Shown piece after piece: positions 31,901-42,900 of a DNA stretch of 64,000 bases; the stretch's first letter is position 1; each line of letters opens with the position of its first letter. The stretch is from Misgurnus anguillicaudatus. Its lineage: Eukaryota; Chordata; Actinopteri; Cypriniformes; Cobitidae. Both the position numbers and the translations under genes were made by a program. The notes under the pieces were generated by a model that did not search any database, was not told where the DNA came from, and was given only the letters and a program-made list of their open reading frames with translations. The stretch covers positions 12,044,501 through 12,108,500 of the forward strand of contig NC_073358.2 in the NCBI RefSeq assembly GCF_027580225.2. The letters run 5' to 3'.

Positions 31901-34900
31901 GTGAGGTTACTTGGCACAATGTCACAAGAAATTGATTGTTTCTTATTCTGTCGGGACCGGTTAAGATGATGTAACAGTTCAATTAAAGGCAGAGTCCATG
32001 ATGTTTGAAAGCCAATGTTGATATTTCAAACCACCTAAAAAAACACGCCTCTACCCCAATAAAATCTGGACCTTCTGTTGATAGACCCGCCCCACACATA
32101 CGCAACCCGGCAAGGATGTTGGTTAGTAGACACGCTCCTTACTGCTGATTGGCTATAAGTGTGTTTTGGTAGTCGGCCCGTCTCCTTTTCCAAAGCGTTT
32201 TTCAAACATTGTGGACTCCGCCTTTAATGTGAACAGCAAAATGTTAATCACAAATATGCAACTCTTAGGAGCAGTTTAACCGGACAGGGTTTTGATTAGG
32301 CTAGGATTAGTTATATTAGGACATTTACACAGTTTTTACAAACATACCTTACAAAAAACAATGGCACTGAAATATTTTAAGGTATGTCTGGTAAACTGCT
32401 TTCAGTTGAGACAGCTCAAACAAGGAATTTAGTCTTGGACTAGACTAAAGCCCTGTCTGGGAAACCGCCCCATAAAGTGATAGTACTACAAGATTAACCA
32501 ACAGAAACACATTCCATGAATTCCTGTTCAGTGTTCCCTTCATAGCAAAGTGGAGCTTTTCTGCAAAGTAGAATGGTTTGTTCCAAGCACTCATAACTGA
32601 AATAAAAGAGGGATAGAACATTTAAGAATAGTTGGGTGTCTGTTGAGGACAAGAAAATGGAATAATTTGAACGATTTCAATTAGTTCCCACTGTATTGTT
32701 GTAAAGTACCTAATCTTAGTTTGGTAATGTTGTGAGTGATTATGCTGACAACACCCGCTCTCAACAAGCTGGAAAAACAAGCCTTTCTTAAAGCTTTCAT
32801 GCATAGAATTGCTTTCATTCATAAACTGAATAAAAGATTCCTTTTACTCAGCCACTGAATCATTTTACCTGTCTAGCCTGATGATCTGTTTCACACACCC
32901 TCATACACACTCTAAGGCCCTGTTTATACTTTGTATTAAGATGCGTTTTGGCTGACTGGATCACAAGTGTAGTAAAATAAGGGCGCACAACTTTCACTCG
33001 CTCACAAAATAAAATAAAAATGCAAGAGGCAAAGAGCAGCCGCTTTCGTTATGATGATAGCCTAAAGATTGTGCCGAACACTGTGGGTTCGCATTTAAAG
33101 TCTATAATCTATAGAAAACCATTGTGCTTGTTACATTACACAGGCGGGGAGAGCAATGTTTTGTGGCTGGTCAAACGCATGAGCGTCTACAGCACAGAAG
33201 CAATGTGGTCCAACCACTTTGGTCTAAATGTGGTCAAAAATGGACAAGCTGAAAGAGTTTACACATTTTTTGTTTCGTCCACTTGTGATCAGATCAACCA
33301 AAATGCATCTTTAAATACCAGGTGTAAACAGTGCTTAAATTAGGGCTTGTATCTTTACCGAGAGTGACGAGACAGTCCTCAAGACTTCCGTGAAGCTCAT
33401 CCTCCAGGTCGTGAGCCAAACCAGTTTCACTCAGTTGGTTGTAATTCTTGAAAACTGCAGACGCATTAAAATAACACAGTTGTTATTTTAAATCAATCAT
33501 CTATTAGGCAATTTACTATAACTAGAGCTATCTAAAAAAATTGGCTTTACTAACTTTGGCACAACTGAGATTCGCTTCGGGTTGTGAGAATTTCAATCAG
33601 GACGGCGCACACAGTGCCAATCCGATTCTTGCCTGCTTGAAACAGCGCCTGAGAAAACAATTCGCCAAAGTGAGATGCTGTATCAACATTGTTATTATTT
33701 ATTTAATTGTTTTTTCTAACAACCACTAAACTGTGCTAAGATAATTTTCAAATGCTTGTTTCAATCATATAAGTAAATATTAAGAATCACAAATTCTATA
33801 TGGAATCATATAAAGGATATGCATTGTTTTGAACAACTCCCTGGTGGAATTAAATGATATTTACCTTAGCATCACTTTTAGCCTGAGAATCATCGATGTT
33901 GGGGTCTTCACTTCTTGTAGCCTGAAGTTATGAGATATATTTTACTACAGTATCTATTTTAAACGCTTGAAAGATGTTGGTTTTGCTTTTTGTAGCCTTG
34001 CAAAGGGTAACCAGAACATTTTCGAGCTCTCCTTTAACCTCAGCTTTAATGTTGTCCTCCAGCAACTCTCCATACACTGTAAAACAAAAAAGTAAGAGCT
34101 TATCAACACATCTACAATTAGATAGGAAAATAGGTACTTATTGTGGAGCTTTCTCCATACATTTCTCTGAAACTATTCTTCAGTGCTGTAATCTCCTTAT
34201 TTGATCTGGTTCCCAGAATTTCAATTAAGGCAGCTTCATCTGTCCCCATACCCTAATGATCACATCTGAAGTCTTTTAATAAAAAATTATATTTTTAAAC
34301 ATAATTTACAGTATGAACACTACGTACCCTTCATGGCTTTTTTCATTTCAAAAGCATCAAACTCAGTTGGTGTCATGAGCAGGGCCAGAACCACCTCTTC
34401 GAAATCAGACTTCAGAGCTTTTTTCAAATCATCTGCCAGAGACTAAACATCAAGAAAAATAATAAATGTCATTTGCAAACCATAATATAATATCAGTGCA
34501 GTAAAGGGTGGTTCCCATGTAATTTGCATAAATAAGCAATAGAAAATCTTGTGAAGAGTATAAAATGTGGGCTTGTGTGCTTACTTTTCCAGTGCTCTGC
34601 TGATAAGCTGTTTTGATCTGCTGCCTCTGCGCATTGGTCCTCTTTGCTAGCACATCCACAATAGTGGCTTCATCCACACCTACAATGAGGAAAACACAGA
34701 CCAAATTCACTGCAGTTTAACACATGACAAGCACTCTTTATTAACATACAAATTAATTTAGATTCATTTTGGAATGTGTTGTTTCACACTCACAAAATAG
34801 ATATGGGCAATGCAACATACTGTAAAACTAAATGCATGTCTCAACACAGCTGCATTTCAGAGGATAGTGTTTAACCCATATATGGCCTACTTCCAGCAAT

Positions 34901-35500
34901 TCGACTATGGGATTATTACAGAAGTGGCGTGTCCTCCACACCTGTTGTATTACACATAACAGCAGTTCCACAAGCATGCAACATCACCACAAATGCACAA
35001 GTTTTCTCAAGTAGTACTTCAGTAAGACACTCTATTTACAGTTGCATCTCCACTATACCTTTAGTCTCTATGGCTTTCTTCAATCTTGCAGCATCATTCT
35101 GGGCATTGAAGTTAGGATCCGATTTGACTGTACCTAAGTATCCAAATGTGCAGCCTCTAGGACCCTGCAATAAAACATACAGTGGAGAGCTTTATTTAGG
35201 AGCTTTTAAAACGTAGTTGCCTTTGATGCAATTAAACATTTTCGCTGTTTCTTTTTTTAGGAGTCTTTTCGTTGTCTATAATACAATGATTTTATTTCAT
35301 GTACAGCATGCATATTTGGTCATGTGTACATACAATATAGGTCACAAAATGTGGTCCATATAGTGTGTGTGGAGAAAATGAATATGAGGCAAAAGTAAAG
35401 AATGTTACATTTTATATAATGTGTATGTGTGGGTGTTTTAAGTCTTTACCATGGTGCTTTCATCTTTGAGTTGATTGCTGAATTTCTTGAAGAGTGGCAT
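28945..35500 (-). CDS. anxa1: Annexin A1, tandem copy A, with four atypical intron starts
   Basis: Calcium-dependent phospholipid-binding protein of the cytoplasm and membranes. Twelve coding exons: 35450-35500, 35059-35164, 34585-34679, 34329-34442, 34162-34252, 33997-34076, 33865-33921, 33555-33648, 33359-33454, 32538-32596, 31634-31756 and 28945-29001; 340 aa. The start [11 protein letters not shown] is the amphipathic N-terminal tail. Four annexin repeats follow, with calcium-site loops GMGTDEAAL and GMGTNTDTL, ending LALCGTQ. Frames are open and conserved throughout. After exons 4, 5, 6 and 10, however, the homologous boundary is followed by GG, TG, GC and GG instead of GT; all acceptors are AG. 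An in-frame GT lies 24 bases after the exon-5 boundary. The protein call is firm; whether the transcript is spliced as listed is not. Confidence 0.9.
29395..30665 (+). mobile_element. DIRS-type retrotransposon fragment with terminal repeat
   Basis: Broken frames between about 29440 and 30295 resemble the RNase H-to-recombinase part of fish DIRS elements, e.g. [33 protein letters not shown] and [14 protein letters not shown]. Beyond it 30410-30665 has inverted-repeat-like ends (AAAGGGTACATCTCAGTTAC and CAGGGAACGAGGGTTATATC). The reverse-transcriptase core is missing and frames shift repeatedly. It lies in the last intron of anxa1 copy A. Confidence 0.7.
31063..31491 (+). mobile_element. Solo LTR with 5-bp target duplication
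   Basis: Begins TGTAAGGG and ends CATTACA, with GGTAC on both sides (31058-31062 and 31492-31496). Inside are a TATA-like GGTATAAAGCC near 31188 and AATAAA near 31427, in the right order for an LTR on the plus strand. No internal region, so it arose by LTR-LTR recombination. It is inserted in another repeat (GTACCTTTGAGGTACT words) within the last intron of copy A. Confidence 0.8.
31983..32227. repeat. MITE with TTAAAGGCGGAGTCCA-type ends
   Basis: TTAAAGGCAGAGTCCATGAT at the left mirrors CATTGTGGACTCCGCCTTTAA at the right. Intron 10-11 of anxa1 copy A. Confidence 0.7.
32269..32472. repeat. MITE with GGGCGGTTTCC ends, copy 2 of 3
   Basis: Inverted ends AGCAGTTTAACCGGACAGGG and CCCTGTCTGGGAAACCGCCC. 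Same family as 15874 and 44110. Confidence 0.65.
32915..33338. repeat. MITE with inverted ends in an anxa1 copy A intron
   Basis: CCCTGTTTATACTTTGTATT and AGATGCGTTTT at the left mirror AAATGCATCTTTAAATACCA and GGTGTAAACAG at the right. Between exons 10 and 9. Confidence 0.6.
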
Positions 35501-35702
35501 CTTGTGCAGCTGTGACAAAGCTAAACAAATGCAAAAGGCTGGCTTACAAAGCAGTAATAAAAAAAAGGTTAGATGTGGTAAATATTTAGACTCATCAACA
35601 ACTTTAAAAATAACAGTTATCAAAGTAACACATAAAATACAATCAATTATCAGTTATGAATGAATCAAGAAGAACTATTGGATGCACAAAAATATATTCT
35701 AC

Positions 35703-35838
35703 CTGTTCTCTGTGAAGGTTGTAAGAAGTGTTCAGAAAAAATAATTTTGGGAATGAATAACCTTTAAATCCCTTAAACACGCCCACTAAAGAGACTTTGG
35801 GTTGGGTTGATGGTTTAAGTCAGGTACTTCTGGTTGTT
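35703..35838 (-). promoter_or_regulatory. anxa1 copy A promoter and non-coding first exon
   Basis: A non-coding exon probably ends at 35703 (CAGAGAACAG then GTAGAA) and joins an acceptor just upstream of the ATG, near 35520. A TATA-like TTTAAAGG lies at 35761-35768. Further out, 35795-35838 matches the same position upstream of copy B (plus-strand TTTGGGTTGGGT and TTCTGGTTGT), indicating that the promoter was duplicated with the gene. Confidence 0.5.
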
Positions 35839-36106
35839 CCTGCATTCAGGAATCTATCATGTAATGTTTGCAGCACACACCCATAAATAAACAATAAGTG
35901 GTCTTGTGAACGATGAGTGGCCTTGTTGCACAAGACAATACTGATGCTTAAAAAAAAAAAACAATCAGACGTTCGACAGTTTATTATTTGTATGAGTTTG
36001 GGCGTTATGTCTTTATTCAAATGTGACAAAAATATCAAATAAAAAGCCTCTGAACTGATTTCTTACATAATGCAGATGTCACGTATTAAATAAAAACAAT
36101 GCAGTA

Positions 36107-36524
36107 CACTGTAAAAAAATCAGTAGAAATTGCAGCTGGGTTGCCGGAAATTTACCGTAGATTTTCATTTATGTTATTTACTGGCAAGAGTTTGTTCAAA
36201 GTTAAATGAACATTAAACATTTACAAGTCTTTGTCTTTACAGAGTAAAACTAAAAAAACAGCATCAAGCAAAACATTCTGGGAAACAAAATCTGAAGCAA
36301 AAAACAGAAAAAGGTTGATGATGATTTCTGATTCCCAGAATGTTTTGCATGAGGCTGTTATTGTATAGTTTTATTCTGTAAAGATAAAGACTTGTTAATA
36401 TTTAAAATTTAATTAACTTTGAACAAACTCCTGCCAGCAAACAACACAAATGCAAATCCACGGCAAACCACCGGCAACCCAGCTGCAATAACATTGAAAT
36501 TTCTACGGAATTGTTTTCACAGTG
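36107..36524. mobile_element. MITE flanked by TA, with a paralogous empty site
   Basis: CACTGTAAAAAAATCAGTAG at the left and the inverse ...TTTTCACAGTG at the right, TA on both sides. It shares its whole body with the element at 24873-25289. The flanking DNA is duplicated near 38140-38330, where the same site reads ATGCAGTAACTTACTGC with a single TA and no insert. Confidence 0.85.
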
Positions 36525-36863
36525 TAACTTACTGCAAAATACATCCCGACTTCTGAAAATAGGACACTTTTTAAATCTGACTCAAATGAAAACTAAAAGA
36601 CTTTCAAATCACATGAAACAATATTTTATTCATGGTAGAATACAGATAACAAATGCTTAATCAGAGACATTTGACACTTTTATCCACTAAATAAGCTAAT
36701 TTCAATTTTAATGCCTCCTACAGGTCTTAAAATAGTTGTGGTGGGGGCATGTTAACCATGGCTTAGCATCATCTCTTCTATTCAAAACAGTTTGAAGATG
36801 TCTGGGCATTGAGGTTTTGGAGTTTTGGTGTTGGAATTTGCATTCTTGCCTGATACCTACCCC

Positions 36864-37372
36864 GTCTCCTGAAGATGCGTATAAATAGCACGAAGTGTAA
36901 ATTTCCACATTGGCGTGCATATGATACGCCAGTCCTTCCCATTCACTTAAACGGTGCATCTTTTTCTGTCATTTTATTTATTGGTTTCTAAATTTCTTCC
37001 GCCCTTAAACCATTTTCGCTTGGGTTTAGGGCCAGATTTTAGATTTGCTTAATGAGGTTATTTAATATACAGGTTTCTCCACGTTTTTGTCCATATTTAA
37101 GCCATGGTCGCTTGGAGTTGGGGTTAGAGTTGGGGTTTGGGTTGGGATGTAATTTTTATATAACAAAAAGTTGTTCTAACCCTAAACCCAAGCGAAAATG
37201 GTAAAGAAATAGCAAAAAATTGAGAAACCAATAAATAAAACAACAAAAAAAGATGCACCGTTTAAGTGAATGGGAAGGACTGGCATATCATATGCACGCA
37301 AAGTGGAATTTGGCGTATGTATTGCACGATTTTTACACTTTGTGCTATTTATACGCATCTTCAGGAGACTGG
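36864..37372. repeat. Large foldback repeat between the annexin genes
   Basis: GTCTCCTGAAGATGCGTATA through AAGGACTGGCGT-type sequence is mirrored at the right end (TATACGCATCTTCAGGAGAC). The short frames inside are shadows of the inverted arms. No transposase. Confidence 0.7.
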
Positions 37373-37639
37373 GCTCGATATACTGTATTGAAGAGTTCAT
37401 GGTTGTCTTTGGCGTATTCATTTAATGATGCACCAAATACTCTCTAAAGGTGAAAGATCTGGACCACAGGTAGGTCAATTCAGCACCTGGACTCTTTTAC
37501 GACAAAACCATACTGTTGTAATAGCTGCATTATGTGGTTTGCATTGTCTGACCTGTTGAAATACACAACGCCGTCCCTGAAATATAGACATCATCTGAAG
37601 GGGAGCATATGTTACTCTAAAACCTTTACATGTGGCTGT

Positions 37640-38030
37640 CTTAATTAAACAGATGTCGCTCTGTCGTTATTCAATCGACCCCCAGTCTGTGTGTGCCTTT
37701 TGCCAAAACAGAGATGGGTAAAGCCTCGTTTAAATATGCTGTGGCCTCGGGTTGGAATTTTCTCCAGACTGTGATGAAACTAATTTAATATCTTGTGGTC
37801 AATTTAAATATTTATTCAACAATCATCAGAGTAAATTAATGTTGTGTAAATGTTTTTAATCAGATGTATTTTTATATTTATGTAACAATGTTTGTTGTAC
37901 TGTATTGTGTGTTGTAATTCTGATGTAAAATTGTCTATGTAAACTCAGCTGCCTATCTTGGCCAGGACACTCCCGTAATCTCAGTGAGTTCTATTTCCTG
38001 GTTAAATAAAGTTTTTTTTATACCTTTCAG
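37640..38030 (+). repeat. Probable LINE 3' end
   Basis: Ends with TATCTTGGCCAGGACACTCC and then TTCCTGGTTAAATAAAGTTT, the typical 3' terminus of fish non-LTR elements. No reverse-transcriptase frame remains. Flanked by unrecognised spacer (37375-37640 and 38030-38110). Confidence 0.5.
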
Positions 38031-38139
38031 CAATCATAGTGCCTTCCAAAACATACAAGCTTATGCACTTTAAAATAACATGTTTTCAATGCGTTACATA
38101 AAAAATAAAATAAACTTTCAACAGTTTATTATTTGTATG

Positions 38140-38335
38140 AGTTTGGACATTATGTCTTTATTCAAATGTGACAAAGATATCAGATAAAAAGCCTCTGGAC
38201 TGATTTCTCACATAATGCAGATGTCACATGTTAAATAACAATTATGCAGTAACTTACTGCAAAATACATCATGAATTCTGAAAATAGGACATTTTTTAAA
38301 TTTGAATAAAAAATGAAAACTAGAAGGATTAGAAG
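38140..38335. repeat. Direct duplicate of 35990-36106 plus 36525-36600
   Basis: Shares ATGTCTTTATTCAAATGTGA, AAAAAGCCTCTGGACTGATT and TTACTGCAAAATACAT with the DNA around the MITE at 36107, but lacks the MITE. It is therefore the pre-insertion allele of that site in duplicate form. Confidence 0.8.
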
Positions 38336-38403
38336 GATGATATGAAGATTCGAGAATGATGACGGCAGGATGAAGTTAGCAGGTAAGACTAATGGTAAGT
38401 ATA

Positions 38404-39601
38404 TAGGGGAGACCGGGGCTGGTTGTCTCACGGGTTGGTTGTCACACTGCTTATTCCAGACATACTACATGGCACTGTGGTACAATTTTGATATCAATTT
38501 GTTAGCCTTTAATAGCTTACTCATTTGCACTTGAAATTTTGCTGAGCAGACACAAAACATCGAGGTTAGGAGACAATTTTTAATTTTTATGGGTCAGAGT
38601 AAATTTTTATGTTGGTGTTGTTTTTGTGTTGAGATCTTGTAGGATATTAGTCATTCAAAAACAAAACACTCATTAAAAAGCTAAAAGTAGTAGCTTTATT
38701 TTGAGTCATCTTTTAGCGATCGAGTCAAAGCCGTGTGGCAGCTAGCTTAGCATGTTTGTCAAGAAGTCAGTTGGGGATGGTTGTCACATAGCTTGCGGGG
38801 TTGGTTGTCACATGTGAGTATTGGACATGTAGACCTTTTAAGACTGTTTGTCTGTTTGTTTGTTTTTGTTTGCTGTTAAAATAAAATAAATAAAGCATTA
38901 AATAAAGAGGCTTTAACACTAAAAATTATTTCATTTTATTTCTCAACACAGTAGACAGTGGGCTTTGTGCCCGGCTGCGCTACCTCCTGGGCTTCGGCCG
39001 GCTTCTTGTTTCCTGTCTGCCATTGTTGGACGGACTGATTAGTCCAGGTGTGCCTGACCTCAGTAGTCACAACAACAACAATAATCAGACACACCTGGAT
39101 TAATCAGTTTGTCCAATAATGGCAGACAGGAAACAAGAAGCTGGCTGGAGTTCATGGTGCAGCTGGGCATAAAGCCTATTCAAGTAACTGATCACCCACT
39201 TTAATCCCATTGTTTAAACATAAGGGGCATTAATAACAACTATCATAGGGGTGTATATTAAAACTTATTTGCAGTTTCTAGCTTAAAAAAATAAAAAGTT
39301 ACACATTATCTTTTCAGATCCCAATTTATCATTGAAATCCTATTGAACCACTATAGGGACAACCAACCCCCTACCCCGTGACAAACAACCCCGTGATGGG
39401 GTTGGTTGTCACATTGTGTCAGAGTGTCTTTGATGGTTAATTACGTCCTGTTACAATACATTCGAAAAGTAAAAAGTATACACATTTAAAGCCAAGACCC
39501 CAAGCTTTCATTTCATGTAGGAATTACTGCTGAAAGATTTTTTGAAGATGAGCAATTCATGCATGAGTAAAAATTGTGACAACCAACCCCGGTCTCCCCT
39601 A
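38404..39601. mobile_element. Non-autonomous DNA element with repeated internal GGTTGGTTGTCACA motif
   Basis: Ends TAGGGGAGACCGGGGCTGGT and the inverse ACCCCGGTCTCCCCTA. The core GGTTGGTTGTCA, or its inverse TGACAACCAACC, with small variations, occurs about eight times near both ends and in the middle. A second palindrome (38960-39176) is nested inside. No protein frame. In the spacer between the annexin genes. Confidence 0.75.
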
Positions 39602-39992
39602 AGGTATAGTCTTCGCGTCTAACATACAAGACCAGACAGAGAATGAATGGGAGCGTGCAGTATATGTATTGGAAGTGACCTAATGGAGCACAGGTGATTA
39701 GAGTTAATACTGTGGTAAGAGTGAACGTGGGGGAGGAGTGAACGATGAGGATGATGGTGCCGGAGATGGAGTCCTGACAGTGGAAACATGCAAATTCCAC
39801 ACAGAAAGGCCATCGGATCCCGTCAGGGCTAAGCAATAAATTGACCCAAAAATCTTCCCACAGTGTGCAGAATTTTAATAAAGCACTTTATGAACAATGC
39901 CATGATGAGTCTATAATCAATTATAGTAAGTACAGTTTACACAGGTAATGAATACATCCTTGTGATGAGTAAACATGGTTTTAATGTGAAGT

Positions 39993-42900
39993 TTATTGAG
40001 TGCCACATAGTGCCAGCAGAATCTTCTCATAATCTCCACTAGTCTCCTTCTGTAAAACCAAACACAGACTTTACTTTAGTAAGCATATTTGGCAAAATAT
40101 TTACTTTAATTATTTAAAAGGCATAATGAACATTAAACAGCATCCACAACCAATTTTACTCCATAATGTGACTTTTAAAGGAAAAAACAGGACATTTACT
40201 TTTTTTTACAATTGTCGGGACACATTACTTAAAAGTTTGGTAACTTTTGCAAAACTGTTGACACATTGAGCACAACAGCAATCTGTGTGAGTTAAACTCT
40301 GGATAATTTTTCATTTGTTTTGACGCATGCATTCATTGACTACTACTTTTAAAAGTCATGAAATCTCATTTTGACGCTTGTTCATGAGCCAAAATTAAAG
40401 TTGTGGAGCATTTTGTTGAATAATTACTTTTTTGACACAAAGCCCACTAGAAGCAGAATGTGTAATAATGTCATGTTAACCGTATTGGATTGTAGATTGT
40501 CCACACATTATAAGTTAAAGAGACTAACCAGAATCTCTTCCTGAAGGGTTTTTCCATACATCCTCTTGTACTCTTGAATAATTTTCAGCAGGTCAATTTC
40601 TGAACGACTCACAATGATTCTAGTCAATGTGTCCGTGTTGGTTCCTAATCCCTAGAAACCAAATCCATGTTGAAAACAAAGAATTCCTACTTAATACATG
40701 CTAAATATATCAAAACATATGCACCACACAACTACAATAAAATCCCTAAATTCCTTTGCAACATTACCTTCATAGCATGGTGAAGTTTTTCTGCAAACAG
40801 GGCAGGTTTGTTCCAAGCAGACTTCACTGAAATATAAAACATTTATATTTACTTATATGTTTTTATCCAAAGCAACTTGAACAAGGTTCAAGCTTTCAAT
40901 TACAGAGGCAGAACATTATTGTCATGGTATGTGTGTAGGAAAGAAACACTGGAAGCTCGGAATCCTATCCTAATGGCTGTCAGGTGAGGATGGGATGACA
41001 AGACACATGGCAGATCCTGGGGAATGGAGTTTGTAGGGAAAAAATGGAAAAGACTAGGGAAGCAGGCAAGAAGGCAGACGGGGACCGTGACAGTTATGAG
41101 GCCCTTTGTCTTTTTGTGCAAAAATATGATGTGAATTTGAACAGCCTCATTAATTTTGTATTGTATCTCTGTACCTAATCTTGGTGCAATAAGTTTTGTG
41201 TTTGACTGGACTTGCCCTTAACACATAAGCTAGTAAAACAGGCTTGTCTAAAAGTTTCGAAAATGTCCTTACACAAGCACCATGAAAGAATTTAAACTAT
41301 CTAACTGTCTAATGTAAGGGTTAGGTACAGAAAGTAGGGTGGCCATTCGTGCCAGTTCCGCCGGACACGTCCAGAACATGTTTTCGGGTTCGTTCTCCGG
41401 AAGTCGCGTTGGTCGACCGCATACTTCATCAAGGTTTAATATTTCTGGTTTAATTTCAGAAAAGCAACCGTTACATTTCAAGGTAAAAATGAAACTACAA
41501 TGATTTTATGTCTTAAAATAAATAAATCTTAATTTTCTAATGTATTTTAACTGAAATGTGATGACGTATTCGGTCGAGCAACGAGACTTCCGGAGAACGA
41601 ACCCGAAAACATGTTCGGGATGTGTCCGGCGGAACTGGCACGAATGGCCACCCTAACAGAAAGACTAAATGTAGTTCCTCACCAATGACCATGAGACAGT
41701 CCTCGAGATTTCCGTGCAGCTCACCCGCCAGGTCTTTTGCTAAGCCGTCTTTGCTGTATTGCCCATAAAACTTGAAAACTAAAGATAAATATACTATTAT
41801 AGTCTCAAAGACAAAGTTAACTATAACCAAATAATAATCTTACATGTAGCGTTTGTTGTCGTTTTTGATCATACGTCTTTACTTACTTTTACACAACTGA
41901 GCTTCGCTCCTGGATGTGAGGATATCAATAAAGACAGAGCACACAGTGCCAATCCGATTCTCCCCCGCTTCAAACAGAGACTGAGACAATGACAGGTTGA
42001 TATTTGTTATTATGTGGGTATTACATTTATTTTTGTTTAAGGGGTTTAGATCTAACTGTAGGTTTTTTAGTACGTCACAGGCCAATCATTCAAGGCTTTC
42101 CGGAAGGTACCCTTACCTTCCAAAAAGCCTTGAATGATTGGCCCGTGACGTACCAAAAAACCCACAGTATATCACCTGGGTGCCTCAGGGCTCAGTGTTT
42201 GGCCCCCTCCACTTCTCATTGTTCATTTATTTTTGCAACTATACCCACCTTTCTAAATTTTGTCTCAGCAGGCTACCACAAAAGGCTTTAAAAAAAATTT
42301 ATTTTAAATGTAATGAAACTATGAGTGTGTGTCAGGGACCATTGCAGGGAATTACCTTTGCATCGCTCTTTGCAAGTCCATCATCAATGTTATAATCCTC
42401 ACTCCTGGTAGCCTAAAAGTATTAATAATAAAATTTTACGATGCAATTAATACACATATTTAGTTTTTTATGGTATGACACAAATACACACTGCATACGT
42501 AATTTTTACCTTGCAAAGGGCAACCAGTGTTTTCTCAAGATCTCCACTAGCTTCCTTTTTAATTACATCCTCCAGCAGCTCTCCATACGCTACAAAAAGG
42601 TAAACAGTTTACTAGTAGATATGCATTCACAATGAAGATGCACATATAGTTTTTAGATTTTTTTTCTTACTTTCTTTAAAAGAACGATTAAGTGCAGTAA
42701 TCTCCTTGTTTGATCTGGTTCCCAGAATTTCACTTAAGACAGATTCCTTTGTCCCAAGACCCTGAATTAAATGTTTTTAATAAAGTATTATAGTTGTAAT
42801 GCATTTTTAAAAGAGCGTAATAAAATAATGGTTTCACTTAACAAAAAGGCTGTATTTGTTAACATTAAATGCTTTAGCTTATAACATGAACTAAAAATGA

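Noticed and set aside
32580..33350. Small frames in anxa1 copy A introns
   Set aside because: They fall in the MITE at 32915-33338 or are shorter than chance and lack splice context.
36708..37447. Mirror-image short frames beginning MHRLSEWEGLAYH on both strands
   Set aside because: They are the two arms of the foldback at 36864-37372 read in opposite directions; no homology or splice structure.
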